NCBI RefSeq assembly: GCF_030812315.1
Contig: NZ_JAUSSM010000007.1
Location: 62,001-126,000 of the forward strand
DNA length: 64,000 bases
Direction: 5' to 3'
Source of the DNA: Arthrobacter oryzae
Lineage (GTDB): Bacteria > Actinomycetota > Actinomycetes > Actinomycetales > Micrococcaceae
The position numbers and the translations under genes were made by a program. This document shows positions 25,520-34,793 of this stretch, piece by piece. A model generated the notes under the pieces. That model did no database searches. It was not told where the DNA came from and saw nothing but the letters and a program-made list of their open reading frames with translations. Every line of letters begins with the position of its first letter. Position 1 is the first letter of the stretch.

Positions 25520-25523
25520 CCCG

Positions 25524-26303
25524 CTACGCCTGTCCCCATGCCTTCCCTGCGCCCTCCCGGCGGAACGCACCGTCGTCGAGCAGTGCGACGGCGGCGCTCC
25601 GGTTGAGTTCCGCGGCGATCTCCACGTCCTCCTGGTAACCGCCGAAAACCAGTTCCCGTCCGCTGGAGCATTCCAGCAGTGTGCCGCCGAGCCGCGGCCC
25701 GGCAGCGTCGAACGCGTCCAAGGCCCACCGGGCTTCGGGGGAGAAACCGGCCCGGCGGTGCTCAGGCAGCGACGCCAGGAACGCGCCCGCGCCCAACTGG
25801 TCCTCAAGCGCCGGGCGGAGTCCGCCGTCGGGCCATTTTTCGCCAGCCGCGATGACCGCGATCGCTGCAGCAGGCGGAAGGTTCCGGGCGGCCCAATCGG
25901 CCGTGGCGCGGGCATTGCGCAGGCACACCGCCGCCACTCGCGGCACCGTTCCCGCCAGCGAGTGGGCAACCGCCGAGCCGTTGGGCGACGGCAGCACCAC
26001 ACGATTAAGGGTGGGCGCGTCCCGCAGGCTTGCTGGCGACAGGCTTACGCCGCTGCCGCCGCGACGGCCGGCCAGCACGGCCTCCCGCTGCGCGGCGAAA
26101 TTAGCCGCCGAGCTGTCCTTCCAGGGGTAGGGGAACACTTCGGCTCCGCGGTCCACGGCGACGCTCACGCACGTGGTGAAACACAGGACGTCCACCACCA
26201 CGGCCAGTTCAGCCCCGGGTGCGACAGCCAAGGCGCCGTCGTGCCCCCAGTCGAAGCGGACCGTAAACGGCAGCTGCCGGTGCGCGGCGGGCACCTCGAT
26301 CAC
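25524..26303 (-). CDS. 2-phosphosulfolactate phosphatase family (ComB-like)
   Basis: A 259-aa Mg-dependent phosphatase of the ComB family. The core motifs VVVDVLCFTTCVSVAVDRGA, LPSPNGSA, CLRNARATADW and IAAGEKWPDGGLRPALEDQLGAG are all present. In methanogens ComB makes sulfolactate for coenzyme M; actinobacterial members have no assigned substrate. Its ATG overlaps the TGA of the upstream HD-domain gene (26300-26303), so the pair is one unit. Confidence 0.82.
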   Translation of the reverse strand: MIEVPAAHRQLPFTVRFDWGHDGALAVAPGAELAVVVDVLCFTTCVSVAVDRGAEVFPYPWKDSSAANFAAQREAVLAGRRGGSGVSLSPASLRDAPTLNRVVLPSPNGSAVAHSLAGTVPRVAAVCLRNARATADWAARNLPPAAAIAVIAAGEKWPDGGLRPALEDQLGAGAFLASLPEHRRAGFSPEARWALDAFDAAGPRLGGTLLECSSGRELVFGGYQEDVEIAAELNRSAAVALLDDGAFRREGAGKAWGQA

Positions 26304-27187
26304 GCCGGCTTGCCTTCGGGGCTGAGTTCGCCTTGAAGGTTGCGCCGGGCGGGATTCAGCCAGAGTTCCCGGCCGCGGTCCGTGTTGAATAGAGGGTCCA
26401 GTTCCAGCAGGTGACGGACGACGGCGGCGCGTCCGGCCGCGAAGTCAGCGTCGCCGATGTGGGCGAAATCTTCCCGGACGGCGTTGAGGTAGCGGCCGTA
26501 GGCCTTGGGTTCGCCGCCGAGCACGGACAGGTCCGCGTCGCAGAGGAGGGCGCCGTCGTCGTCCCCCGCATCCGGCCGGTGGTCGGCAGTGAGCCTGACC
26601 AGCCGCCCCACTTCGTACGCTTCGTCCGCGGACAGGCCTGCGGCCAGGAGCCGGTCCTCGGCCAGCCTGGCCGATTCCTCCTCGTCCTGGCCGGCGATGC
26701 CGCGGTACACGGCATCGTGGAACCACGCCGCAAGGACGACGGTGCGCGGCGGATCTGCCGGTTCGGCGAGCAGGTCCAAGGCCTCGAGAACGGACAGTAG
26801 GTGCGTGCGGCCGTGGTATTTGCGGTGCTCCTCGCCCCACCGGTCCAGGAGGTCCAGGAACAGGGCGTCGTGGCCGGGAAGTATGGCGTTCCAGCGGTTG
26901 AGCAGAGGCACCTTGAGGGCTTTGCCGCGCTCGCGGGCGGGGATGCGGAGCCCGCTGGCGATGAGCTTGCGGACCAGGACCCGAGCTTCCACGGGGATGG
27001 CACCGGACTCCAAAAGGGCGTCATAGCGGGCTTCGGAGACGTCGTAGTGATCGCCGTCGAACGCCCGTTCCGGAATGCCGGCGGCCTCTGCAAACCGGTG
27101 CAGTTCGTCGAGGGACGTGTCCGAGATCAGGTGCGAAAAGTGGGTTCCGTGGGCTGGCCAGAGCGGCGGATCGAGGTAGACGGCCAT
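26300..27187 (-). CDS. DUF4031 domain fused to an HD-type phosphohydrolase-like domain
   Basis: A 295-aa protein in two parts. Residues 1-85 (MAVYLDPPLWPAHGTHFSHL, DHYDVSEARYDALL) match DUF4031, found alone in many actinobacteria. Residues ~95-280 form an HD-like domain: KYHGRTHLLSVLEAL, AAWFHDAVYRG and LCDADLSVLG carry the His and Asp ligands. Substrates of such HD proteins are often unknown nucleotides or phosphates. It starts at ATG 27187 and is coupled to the downstream ComB-like gene. Confidence 0.8.
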   Translation of the reverse strand: MAVYLDPPLWPAHGTHFSHLISDTSLDELHRFAEAAGIPERAFDGDHYDVSEARYDALLESGAIPVEARVLVRKLIASGLRIPARERGKALKVPLLNRWNAILPGHDALFLDLLDRWGEEHRKYHGRTHLLSVLEALDLLAEPADPPRTVVLAAWFHDAVYRGIAGQDEEESARLAEDRLLAAGLSADEAYEVGRLVRLTADHRPDAGDDDGALLCDADLSVLGGEPKAYGRYLNAVREDFAHIGDADFAAGRAAVVRHLLELDPLFNTDRGRELWLNPARRNLQGELSPEGKPA

Positions 27188-27359
27188 GAGGGAAGTCTAG
27201 CGCCGTGGGTTCCTATGAATGGCTAGCGGTGTACCTCTGCGGAGCGGAGGTCTTTTTGTCTGACCCCTTTGGCAGAGTTATCCCAGGGAAGCCGTTGGAG
27301 AACTCGCCCTGAACCAGGCCCCGCGCCTAGGGCAGGTTTCCAGCGCGCCGTTCGAGCCA

Positions 27360-29171
27360 GTGCCGCTGATCCGGACACTTCGCGCCGTTCCTCCGGCTGG
27401 CCGCTTCGGCCGCAGTTCCAGCAGCCAGCCGGTGTCCGACGGCGGCGGGTCCGGTGGTCTGGCCCGGAGCCGTGAGCTGCTCGAGGGCTTTGAGTTGCTT
27501 AAGAGTTTGAGTTCGACGGCGGCCGAGGACGCCGCGCTGTTGAGCTTCCGTGAGGCTGCGGACTTCGCCGACAACGTCGAGGAAGTCTCCCGGGTAGTCG
27601 AATACCTGCAAATCGTCGCGGCCGGGGCAGTGGACCGGACCCGGCGTGAAGCAGCAGCGGCTGCGCGGTCAGCGGCAGTCGGCTCAGGAGCGGCGGGGTC
27701 AGCGGGCTCGGGCGGGGCTGGCCGGGCTGCCGGCTGGGTCACCGGATGGGGCGCAGAACCGACTGAAACGGCCGCTTCGCCCCAGGCGCCTGCCGCCGCC
27801 GGCAAAGCGTCAACCGTTGCGGGGCCGGACCCTGCCGATGACGGGTGCCGGAACGCTGCGGAGTTCCTCCGGGCCCGGCTGCGGATCAGTGTCGCCGAGG
27901 CCCGGCGCAGGATGGCCCTCGCGGCCGATCTGCTGCCCCGTGCCGGGTTCGCCGGCCACACCGGGCCTCCGGTCCGGCCCGAACTCGCCGCCGCCGTTAC
28001 CGCCGGGACCGTCGCATCCCGGCCCGCGACCATCATCACCCTTGCCCTGGAGCGGGTCCGGCACCACGCCGACGAGGACACCACGGCCCGGATGGAACAT
28101 GCCCTGACCCGCACCGCGGCCGAAAACGACACGGATTTCCTGACCCGGGTCGCCCGGCAATGGACCGACGCGATCGACCAGGACGGATCCGAACCCTCCG
28201 AAGAGGAACTCCACCGCCGGCAGGGCGTATTCCTCCGCCGCGCCCGCCGCGGGCTCCACCATCTGGAAATCTTCGCCACCCCGGACCAGTACGAATCAAT
28301 GCTGACCGTGATGAACACCGCCACCAACCCCCGCACCCAGGCAGGCGGCACCGACGGCAGCAGCGACGTCCCGGTACCAGGAGACACTGACGGAACCGCC
28401 AGGCAGGACACCAGCGAAGGCCCGGACGCGGCCGCCAGCAGAGAAGCTGTCCAGGACCTGGACCAGGACCTGGATCAGGGCCAGGATCTGGACCGGCGGA
28501 CCCGGCCGCAGCGGCTCCTGGACGGCCTCGTCGGCGCCTGCAAAGCGGCCCTGACCACCGGCGCACTCCCGGCCGCGGGAGGACTCCGCCCGCAGGTCAT
28601 GGTCACCATCGACTACCGCGACCTCCTGGAACGCCTCGAACAGATCACCGCCCAAGGACCCCGCTACCGCACCCCGGCCGCAGGCACCGGAACAAGTACC
28701 AGGGACAGGCCAACCGGATCACCCGGCATCCCCGGCATCCCCGGCATCCCGGGCACGGGCTCGTTCACGTTCACCGGACCCGTCACCGCCTCCACGGTCC
28801 GGAAGATCGCCTGCGACGCGGACATCATCCCCGTCCTGCTCGGCAGCGAAGGCCGCATCCTGGACATCGGCCGCACCACAAGGATTTTCCCGCCGCACAT
28901 CCGCAAAGCCATCACCGCCCGCGACCAGGGCTGCGCCTTCCCCGCCTGCACCATCCCCGCCACCTGGTGCGAAGCCCACCACATCACCTACTGGTCACAC
29001 GGCGGACCCACCAGCACCGACAACGGGACCCTCCTCTGCTCCCATCACCACCACCTCATCCACAAAGAACAATGGACCATCCAGGTCAAAACCGGCATCC
29101 CCTGGTTCATCCCGCCACCCCACATCGACCCACACCAAAAACCCCAACGGAACAACTACTTCAAAACCTGA
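27360..29171 (+). CDS. DUF222 domain HNH endonuclease-like protein
   Basis: About 603 aa. A helical DUF222 region is followed by a C-terminal HNH motif (CAFPACTIPATWCEAHHITY, then HGGPTSTDNGTLLCSHHHHL). This is a large paralogous family in actinobacteria, often linked to mobile or decaying DNA; activity is rarely shown. Two in-frame tandem repeats are visible: an Asp-Leu-Asp-Gln repeat around 28450-28490 and three Gly-Ile-Pro units around 28725-28752. GTG 27360 is the first start after an in-frame stop; it has no clear SD, so the true start may be inside. Confidence 0.75.
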   Translation: MPLIRTLRAVPPAGRFGRSSSSQPVSDGGGSGGLARSRELLEGFELLKSLSSTAAEDAALLSFREAADFADNVEEVSRVVEYLQIVAAGAVDRTRREAAAAARSAAVGSGAAGSAGSGGAGRAAGWVTGWGAEPTETAASPQAPAAAGKASTVAGPDPADDGCRNAAEFLRARLRISVAEARRRMALAADLLPRAGFAGHTGPPVRPELAAAVTAGTVASRPATIITLALERVRHHADEDTTARMEHALTRTAAENDTDFLTRVARQWTDAIDQDGSEPSEEELHRRQGVFLRRARRGLHHLEIFATPDQYESMLTVMNTATNPRTQAGGTDGSSDVPVPGDTDGTARQDTSEGPDAAASREAVQDLDQDLDQGQDLDRRTRPQRLLDGLVGACKAALTTGALPAAGGLRPQVMVTIDYRDLLERLEQITAQGPRYRTPAAGTGTSTRDRPTGSPGIPGIPGIPGTGSFTFTGPVTASTVRKIACDADIIPVLLGSEGRILDIGRTTRIFPPHIRKAITARDQGCAFPACTIPATWCEAHHITYWSHGGPTSTDNGTLLCSHHHHLIHKEQWTIQVKTGIPWFIPPPHIDPHQKPQRNNYFKT

Positions 29172-29318
29172 CCTCAGGCTGAAGCAAGTCGCCGCCGCGC
29201 ACGAAAAGCCGGCGAACGCAGCAGGCCCGTTAGGGTCGATCCGGGCGCGCCCACTAGCGCCTGATGAACGTGCCTTTGTCAAGATGCCGTCGTCAATGAT
29301 TGCTAGGCCGGGGGATTG

Positions 29319-30653
29319 CTAGGCCGGGGCGGGCGGGATGTTCTGGTTGCCGCGGAAGACGTTGTCCGGATCGAACGCGCGTTTCACTTGGGACAGGCGG
29401 ACGAAGTTCTCGTTCCCGTAGGCCGCGCGGACGCGGGCCTGGCCTTCATCGCCGATGAAGTTCAGCCACACCCCACCCGTAGCGTAGGGCGCAATGTCGT
29501 GACGGAAATGCTTCACCCAGGCCTTGGCCTCCTGGCCCTCCTCCGGTGTTTCACCCAGACCGAACGGGTGGCTGACCCAGCTCGCGTTCCGGTTCAGCAG
29601 CGGTGAGGCGGCTGCGCCTGGCCCGCCCACCGCACCTCCCCAATGCGCAATTAGCTGCTGGGAGTGCTGGCCGGGGAGCTTGCGCGCCGAATCGATGATG
29701 ACGTCGAAGGCGTCGTCGGAAAGCTCATCGTGGTAGTCGGCGCTCCAGTAGTTGTACATGCCCGGAGGATCGTCCAGCGAGCATTGGAAGTCGGCGTAAC
29801 CGGTGTCTCCCAGCAGATCCACTGCGGGTCCGAGCGCCTGGTAGGGCTTGGCACGTTCCCTGCCTTCGCCTGCATCCCCGGCATAGATGTACACCACGGC
29901 AACGGCCATCTTGCCCACCATCTCCGGGGGCACGAACGGTTCGGGCGGAGCTGTCAGGTAGATGAGGGCTGCGCACTCTTCCCCGGGGGCCGCGAGGGCG
30001 AGTTCACGGTATCCGCGGCTGACATCGGTGGCCGCTTCACCGGGCCAAAGCATCAGGCCCGCATGGACGGTCGGGCCCAATTCACGGAGTGCAAACGTGA
30101 AGGACGTGGCGACACCGAAGTTTCCGCCCCCACCGTGCAGGGCCCAGAACAGCTCGGAGTTCTCCTGTGCGCTGGCGGTCACCAGTTCGCCGTCTGCGGT
30201 CACGAGGTCCACAGAGACCAAGTGGTCGCAGGCAAAGCCGAATGCCCGTTCAAGCCAGCCGGAGCCGCCGCCCAGCGTGAAGCCGGCCAGGCCTGTGGTG
30301 GACACGCGGCCCCCGGTCATGGCCAGGCCGTGCTCCTGCGTCGCACGGTCAAACTCGCCGCACGTCAGGCCGGCTCCGGCGGTGACCGTGCGGCTTTCCG
30401 GATCCACGCTCACCGATTTCATCGGCCGCACATCCACCACCAGGCCGCCGTCGTTCATGGACATCCCGGCGACGGAATGCCCGCCTGCACGGACAGCTAC
30501 GGCCAGTTCGTTGTCGCGTGCATGTTTCAGGGCCTCGGCCACTTCGCCGGGCGTGCTGCATTGGGCAATTACGGCCGGTCGCCGGTCGATCATTGCGTTG
30601 AAAAGCTTCCGGGATTCGTCATAGTCCGGACTGTCAGGCCTGATCCAATTCAT
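29319..30653 (-). CDS. BBE-type FAD-binding oxidoreductase
   Basis: A 444-aa berberine-bridge/oligosaccharide-oxidase-like flavoprotein. The FAD domain has VRAGGHSVAG with the His for covalent FAD attachment, and TTGLAGFTLGGGSGWLERAFG. A second covalent Cys is not evident. The C-terminal BBE segment is FDPDNVFRGNQNIPP. ATG 30653 has GAGGAG eight bases upstream. Substrates in this family range from sugars to alkaloids, so none is assigned. No secretion signal is seen. Confidence 0.88.
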   Translation of the reverse strand: MNWIRPDSPDYDESRKLFNAMIDRRPAVIAQCSTPGEVAEALKHARDNELAVAVRAGGHSVAGMSMNDGGLVVDVRPMKSVSVDPESRTVTAGAGLTCGEFDRATQEHGLAMTGGRVSTTGLAGFTLGGGSGWLERAFGFACDHLVSVDLVTADGELVTASAQENSELFWALHGGGGNFGVATSFTFALRELGPTVHAGLMLWPGEAATDVSRGYRELALAAPGEECAALIYLTAPPEPFVPPEMVGKMAVAVVYIYAGDAGEGRERAKPYQALGPAVDLLGDTGYADFQCSLDDPPGMYNYWSADYHDELSDDAFDVIIDSARKLPGQHSQQLIAHWGGAVGGPGAAASPLLNRNASWVSHPFGLGETPEEGQEAKAWVKHFRHDIAPYATGGVWLNFIGDEGQARVRAAYGNENFVRLSQVKRAFDPDNVFRGNQNIPPAPA

Positions 30654-30767
30654 TGCAACGCTCCTCGGCGCCGGCGGCTCCGCCCCCTCGAAAAATCGTA
30701 CTGCGGCAGCCAGCGGTGGGCTATGGCGTATTTTCAGGGCAAAGAGCCACCGCGGGAACAATTCCTG

Positions 30768-30802
30768 ATTTGCGGATGAATTAGCCTTCCTTGTCCGCAA
30801 AT
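30768..30802. promoter_or_regulatory. Inverted repeat ahead of the molybdate operon
   Basis: ATTTGCGGA at 30768-30776 faces TCCGCAAAT at 30794-30802 (perfect 9-bp arms, 17-bp spacer), ending 20 bases before the start of the TOBE-domain regulator gene. The position suggests autoregulation of the mod operon by that regulator. Confidence 0.5.
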
Positions 30803-30821
30803 GAGCGAATAAGCTGGACGG

Positions 30822-31232
30822 ATGCCAACAATTAGGATCGCGGAAGCTGCCAGGTTCCTGGGCGTCAGCGACGACACCGTCCGCCGCTGGACCGAGAACG
30901 GAAGTCTCACTTCGGTGAAGGACGAATCCGGCCGCCTGGCCGTGGACGGGTTCGAGCTGGCCAGCCTGGCCCGCGAACAGGCGCAACTCCCGGAGGATCC
31001 CACCCGGGTGGGCAGCTCGGCCCGGAATCGGTTCGTCGGCCTCGTCACAGGCATCACCGCGGATAAGGTCATGGCCCAGGTCGAACTGCAGTGCGGGCCG
31101 TTCCGCGTGGTGTCGCTGATGAGCAGCGAGGCCGTCCGGGAACTGGGCCTGGAGCTCGGCTCGGTGGCCACCGCCGTTGTCAAGGCCACCACCGTGATCA
31201 TTGAAACGCCGCAGGGAAAGAGTGTCGTTTGA
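30822..31232 (+). CDS. HTH-TOBE molybdate-responsive regulator
   Basis: A 136-aa protein. Residues 1-50 form an excisionase/MerR-like DNA-binding domain (TIRIAEAARFLGVSDDTVRRW). Residues ~66-130 form a TOBE/Mop domain (NRFVGLVTGITADKVMAQVE, then GSVATAVVKATTVII) that would bind molybdate. It is therefore a short functional analogue of ModE with a different HTH. It is the first gene of the operon and overlaps modA by four bases. Little room for an SD suggests a short or leaderless transcript. Confidence 0.82.
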   Translation: MPTIRIAEAARFLGVSDDTVRRWTENGSLTSVKDESGRLAVDGFELASLAREQAQLPEDPTRVGSSARNRFVGLVTGITADKVMAQVELQCGPFRVVSLMSSEAVRELGLELGSVATAVVKATTVIIETPQGKSVV

Positions 31233-32047
31233 AGATCCGGAATCCGCGCATGGCCGCATTGCTCACGGCTGTCGCGCTCACCGCCGGCTTGGCCGGCTGC
31301 GCTCCCGCATCCCAGTCACCTGCGGCTGCCTCCTCCCCGGACGGGACTGGCCCGCAAGGGGCCGGGCAGCTCTCCGGGACCGTCACCGTTTTTGCTGCGG
31401 CCTCGCTCAAGGCCACGTTCACACGGCTTGCGGACGAGTTTGAGGCAAAGAACCCCGGTACGAAGGTGACACTCAGCTTTGCAGGTTCTTCGGACCTGGC
31501 CACGCAGATCACCCAAGGTGCGCCAGCCGATGTGTTTGCCTCAGCGGACACCAAGAACATGGCCAGGCTTTCCGACGCGAAACTGATCGACGGAACGGCG
31601 ACGAACTTCGCCACGAACGTCCTGGAAATCGCCGTCCCCTCGTCCAACCCGGCGTCTATCGCGTCCTTTGCCGACCTCGCGAGGCCGGGCATCAAGGTGG
31701 TTGTTTGCGCCAGCCAGGTCCCGTGCGGCGCCGCGACGGACACCGTCGAGAAGGCGTCCGGCGTCACCCTTTCGCCGGTCAGCGAGGAATCCTCCGTCAC
31801 GGATGTCCTGGGCAAGGTGACCTCCGGTGAGGCCGACGCCGGCCTGGTCTACGTCACCGACGTCAAGGGCGCCGGCGACAAGGTGAAGGGAATCCCCCTC
31901 GCCGAAGCCGGCAAGGCCGTCAACACCTATCCCATTGCCACAGTAGGCTCAAGCAGGAACAAGGACCTGGCCTCGGCCTTCATCGCCATGGTGACCGGTA
32001 CCGAGGGCAGGAAGACCCTCGCTGACGCTGGCTTCGGCGCACCGTAA
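31229..32047 (+). CDS. modA: Molybdate ABC transporter substrate-binding lipoprotein
   Basis: A 272-aa periplasmic-type binding protein anchored by lipid. The start is TTG 31229 inside the previous TGA; this gives a lipoprotein signal with LAGC and Cys 24. After a Ser/Pro linker the mature domain begins [20 protein letters not shown]. ModA features are [24 protein letters not shown] and a C-terminal [16 protein letters not shown]. It would capture MoO4 or WO4 and deliver it to ModB. Confidence 0.93.
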   Translation: MKIRNPRMAALLTAVALTAGLAGCAPASQSPAAASSPDGTGPQGAGQLSGTVTVFAAASLKATFTRLADEFEAKNPGTKVTLSFAGSSDLATQITQGAPADVFASADTKNMARLSDAKLIDGTATNFATNVLEIAVPSSNPASIASFADLARPGIKVVVCASQVPCGAATDTVEKASGVTLSPVSEESSVTDVLGKVTSGEADAGLVYVTDVKGAGDKVKGIPLAEAGKAVNTYPIATVGSSRNKDLASAFIAMVTGTEGRKTLADAGFGAP

Positions 32048-32054
32048 GGGGATC

Positions 32055-32954
32055 ATGGAACAGTCCACGGGCGGCGGATACCACGGCATACCGCGCTGGA
32101 TCTACGCGATCGCCGCTGCGGGCGGCCTGTTCGTCCTGTTGCCGCTCGCAGCCATGGCGGCCAGGGTCAACTGGCCCCAGTTCATCCCGCTGATTACGTC
32201 CGAATCCTCCCTGACTGCTCTCGGGCTCAGCCTGCGGACCTCGGCGGCGAGCACGGCCCTGTGCATCGTCTTCGGCGTGCCGCTTGCACTGGTGCTGGCC
32301 CGTTCGACGTTTCCGGGCCAACGGCTGCTGCGGGCTTTCGTGCTGCTGCCGCTGGTGCTGCCGCCGGTGGTGGGCGGCATCGCGCTCCTGTACACCTTCG
32401 GCCGCCAGGGCCTGCTGGGCAGGAGCCTTGAGGTTGCCGGAATCCAGATTGCGTTTTCGACGACGGCGGTGGTGCTGGCGCAGACGTTCGTGGCGCTGCC
32501 ATTCCTGGTGGTGAGCCTGGAAGGCGCCCTGCGAACTGCCGGCGGACGGTACGAGGCCGTGGCCGCAACCCTCGGAGCCCGGCCCACCACTGTCCTTCGC
32601 CGCGTCACCTTGCCGCTGGTGCTGCCAGGCCTGGCGTCCGGGGCGGTGCTGTCCTTCGCGCGAAGCCTCGGCGAATTCGGCGCGACGCTCACTTTCGCGG
32701 GGAGCCTGCAGGGGGTGACACGGACCCTGCCGCTGGAAATCTACCTGCAGCGGGAAACGGACGCCGACGCCGCCGTCGCACTTTCCCTCGTGCTGGTGGC
32801 CGTCGCCGTGACGGTGGTGGGGCTGACGTACCGCCGCCCCGGCACGCCGGGGCGGCGTAGTGTCCTGGAAGGCCCCGGCCTGGCAGGCGCCGGGGCGGAA
32901 GGCGCCGGCCTCCAAGGCTCTGCCGCCGGCGGACGACCTGGCGGCACCCGATGA
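32055..32954 (+). CDS. modB: Molybdate ABC transporter permease
   Basis: A 299-aa inner-membrane permease with about six spans. The EAA loop reads [20 protein letters not shown], followed by [20 protein letters not shown] and [11 protein letters not shown], classic for ModB/CysT-type permeases. The C-terminal ~40 residues are Gly/Ala-rich and look like an unstructured extension. ATG 32055 follows AAGGGG. Its TGA overlaps the ATG of modC. Confidence 0.93.
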   Translation: MEQSTGGGYHGIPRWIYAIAAAGGLFVLLPLAAMAARVNWPQFIPLITSESSLTALGLSLRTSAASTALCIVFGVPLALVLARSTFPGQRLLRAFVLLPLVLPPVVGGIALLYTFGRQGLLGRSLEVAGIQIAFSTTAVVLAQTFVALPFLVVSLEGALRTAGGRYEAVAATLGARPTTVLRRVTLPLVLPGLASGAVLSFARSLGEFGATLTFAGSLQGVTRTLPLEIYLQRETDADAAVALSLVLVAVAVTVVGLTYRRPGTPGRRSVLEGPGLAGAGAEGAGLQGSAAGGRPGGTR

Positions 32955-34009
32955 ACTTTCGGGTGCAGGCAACCGTGGGCGCCCGCGGATTCGACGTCGG
33001 GCTGGACCTCGCGCCGGGCGAAACTGTGGCGGTACTGGGCCCCAACGGGGCAGGGAAATCCACCCTCCTCAGTGTCGTTGCCGGACTCCTGCGGCCCGAT
33101 TCCGGCCGCGCCGAAATCGATGGGAAGGTGCTGTTCGACCTCGACGGCGGCGCCAAGACCTGGACCGCACCGCACCACCGCGGCACGGCCCTCCTCGCGC
33201 AGGAACCGCTGCTGTTCCCGCACCTCAGCGCCCTGGAAAACGTGGCCTTTGGACCCCGCAGCGCCGGGATTCCGAGGAAAACCGCCCGGGAGTCGGCCCG
33301 GAAGTGGCTGGCCGCCGTGGATGCCGGGGAACTCGAAACACGGCGGCCCGCCGAACTCTCCGGCGGACAGGCCCAGCGCGTTGCTGTGGCCCGGGCGCTC
33401 GCGGCCAACCCTGAGGTGCTGCTACTGGACGAGCCGATGGCAGCCCTGGACATCCATGCCGCGCCGCTGCTGCGCAGGCTCCTGAAGAGGGTCCTGGCCG
33501 GGCGCCGCGCCATCATCATCACCCACGACGTTCTTGACGCCCTGATGCTGGCCGATCGCGTGATCGTCCTGGAGGGCGGCAGGATCACCGAGGAGGGGCC
33601 TACCCGGGAGGTCCTGCAGCGGCCCCGGAGCCGGTTCGCCGCCGGGCTGGCCGGACTCAACCTCATTCCGGGGACGCTCACCTCCACCGGGATCCGGACA
33701 GCAGAGGGCCTGGAAGTGGCCGGACACCAGGACGAGGAAGTATTCCCGGCCGGCGCCGGGCAGCCCGGCGTAGCCGCCTTCCCGCCGTCGGCCGTCTCGG
33801 TGTTCCTGACCGACGCGCACGGCAGTCCGCGGAACTCTTTCGCCGTAGCGGTGACGGACCTGGAGCAGCACGGGGACCAAATCCGGGTCCGGGCCGACGG
33901 GATGTCCGCCGACATCACTCCTGCAGCATCGGCGGACTTGGGACTCGCGCCGGGCATGACGGTCTATTTCGTGATCAAGGCCGCCGCTGTCGCCGTCTAT
34001 CCCGCCTAG
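32951..34009 (+). CDS. modC: Molybdate ABC transporter ATP-binding protein
   Basis: A 352-aa ATPase. Walker A GPNGAGKS is at 30-37, the Q-loop is [13 protein letters not shown], the signature LSGGQ is at 136-140, Walker B is VLLLDEP, and the switch His is in IITHD. A C-terminal Mop/TOBE-like domain (about 280-352) would bind molybdate and give feedback inhibition. The gene closes the operon regulator-modA-modB-modC. The neighbouring formate dehydrogenase-like protein 20 kb away is a possible consumer of the molybdenum. Confidence 0.93.
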   Translation: MNFRVQATVGARGFDVGLDLAPGETVAVLGPNGAGKSTLLSVVAGLLRPDSGRAEIDGKVLFDLDGGAKTWTAPHHRGTALLAQEPLLFPHLSALENVAFGPRSAGIPRKTARESARKWLAAVDAGELETRRPAELSGGQAQRVAVARALAANPEVLLLDEPMAALDIHAAPLLRRLLKRVLAGRRAIIITHDVLDALMLADRVIVLEGGRITEEGPTREVLQRPRSRFAAGLAGLNLIPGTLTSTGIRTAEGLEVAGHQDEEVFPAGAGQPGVAAFPPSAVSVFLTDAHGSPRNSFAVAVTDLEQHGDQIRVRADGMSADITPAASADLGLAPGMTVYFVIKAAAVAVYPA

Positions 34010-34026
34010 CAAACGCCCCGAGACTC

Positions 34027-34536
34027 CTAACGCGCCTCGGATTCATCCTTGGCTTCCCGCCGCACGGGGTGCTGGCTGGTGATGGACACGCGGTTGAAAG
34101 CGTTCATGGTGATGACCAGCCAGCTCACAGCCGAATACTCGGCCGCATTCAGGTGCTGCCGGGCGTAGCCGTCCTCGCGGTCCCGGGTGTGGGCGTCGGG
34201 CAGGGTGGTGATGGACTCGGCCAGCGCCAGGGCCGCGCGTTCCTTCTCGGTGAACAGGGCGGTGTCCCGCCAGGCTGCCAGAACGGCGAGTCGCTGCGTT
34301 GTTTCACCCTTCTTGAGGGCATCGGCAACGTGCATGTTCAGGCAGTAGGCGCAGCCGTTGATCTGAGAGATGCGGACGTTGAGCAGTTCGGTGAGCGCCC
34401 TGCTGATGCCGGCTTCGTCGGCGGCTTCCCGTGCCTTGAGGCCCAGCCCGTTCAGTGCGCGCCAGACGGACGGGCTCTCCTTGTCGATGAAGATGTGCTG
34501 CGTGGTGGGATGGGCGGCTTCGCGGGTCTGGTCCAT
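34027..34536 (-). CDS. Carboxymuconolactone decarboxylase/AhpD-like protein
   Basis: A 169-aa protein of the CMD family. The CxxC-His active site of AhpD-type peroxidase partners is in INGCAYCLNMH, followed by RLAVLAAWRDTALFTEKERAALALAE. Such proteins reduce peroxides or act on hydroperoxides with alkyl hydroperoxide reductase. ATG 34536 is taken as start, though GGGAG lies unusually close (2-3 bases); GTG codons slightly upstream are alternatives. A perfect palindrome at 34558-34580 sits over the probable promoter. Confidence 0.85.
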   Translation of the reverse strand: MDQTREAAHPTTQHIFIDKESPSVWRALNGLGLKAREAADEAGISRALTELLNVRISQINGCAYCLNMHVADALKKGETTQRLAVLAAWRDTALFTEKERAALALAESITTLPDAHTRDREDGYARQHLNAAEYSAVSWLVITMNAFNRVSITSQHPVRREAKDESEAR

Positions 34537-34557
34537 GGCTCCCAGAATACTCACCAC

Positions 34558-34580
34558 ACTATGACAACTCTTGTCATAGT
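34558..34580. promoter_or_regulatory. Perfect 23-bp palindromic operator candidate
   Basis: ACTATGACAA and TTGTCATAGT face each other over CTC, 22 bases upstream of the AhpD-like start codon. Perfect 10-bp arms with a 3-bp centre are typical of TetR or MarR-family operators. No such regulator gene lies next to it. Confidence 0.65.
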
Positions 34581-34680
34581 CGTGACGCCTCGACGAAAGC
34601 ATTGTAGTGTTTTCAACGGATCGCCCGCCCGCCCCGCGGCGGGCGGCGGTCCGCCAAAGAAATCTCTGTGCGGAGCCGGG

Positions 34681-34758
34681 CAACAATGCGCCGGCCGCCC
34701 GCACCAGCCGGAGGGCGGTTCCTTGGGGGAACCGCCCTCCTGCATGTTCGCATTGTTG
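34681..34758. repeat. Nested inverted repeats (stem-loop inside outer arms)
   Basis: An inner stem of 13 perfect pairs (GGAGGGCGGTTCC at 34710-34722, loop of five, GGAACCGCCCTCC at 34728-34740) sits within outer arms CAACAATGCG (34681-34690) and CGCATTGTTG (34749-34758). There is no T-run on either side. It lies just past the 3' end of the YCII gene and upstream of the AhpD gene, so a transcript-end or small MITE-like role is possible. Confidence 0.65.
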
Positions 34759-34793
34759 GCCGGAGCGGGGGATGCCGCCCCGCAAGGCCGGCC

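Noticed and set aside
29319-31259. A 646-aa version of the FAD oxidase
   Set aside because: The extra N-terminus runs antisense through the molybdate regulator gene; ATG 30653 has a strong SD and the family start.
32689-33957. Long frame antisense to modC
   Set aside because: Ser/Arg/Pro-rich shadow; modC is intact with all ABC motifs.
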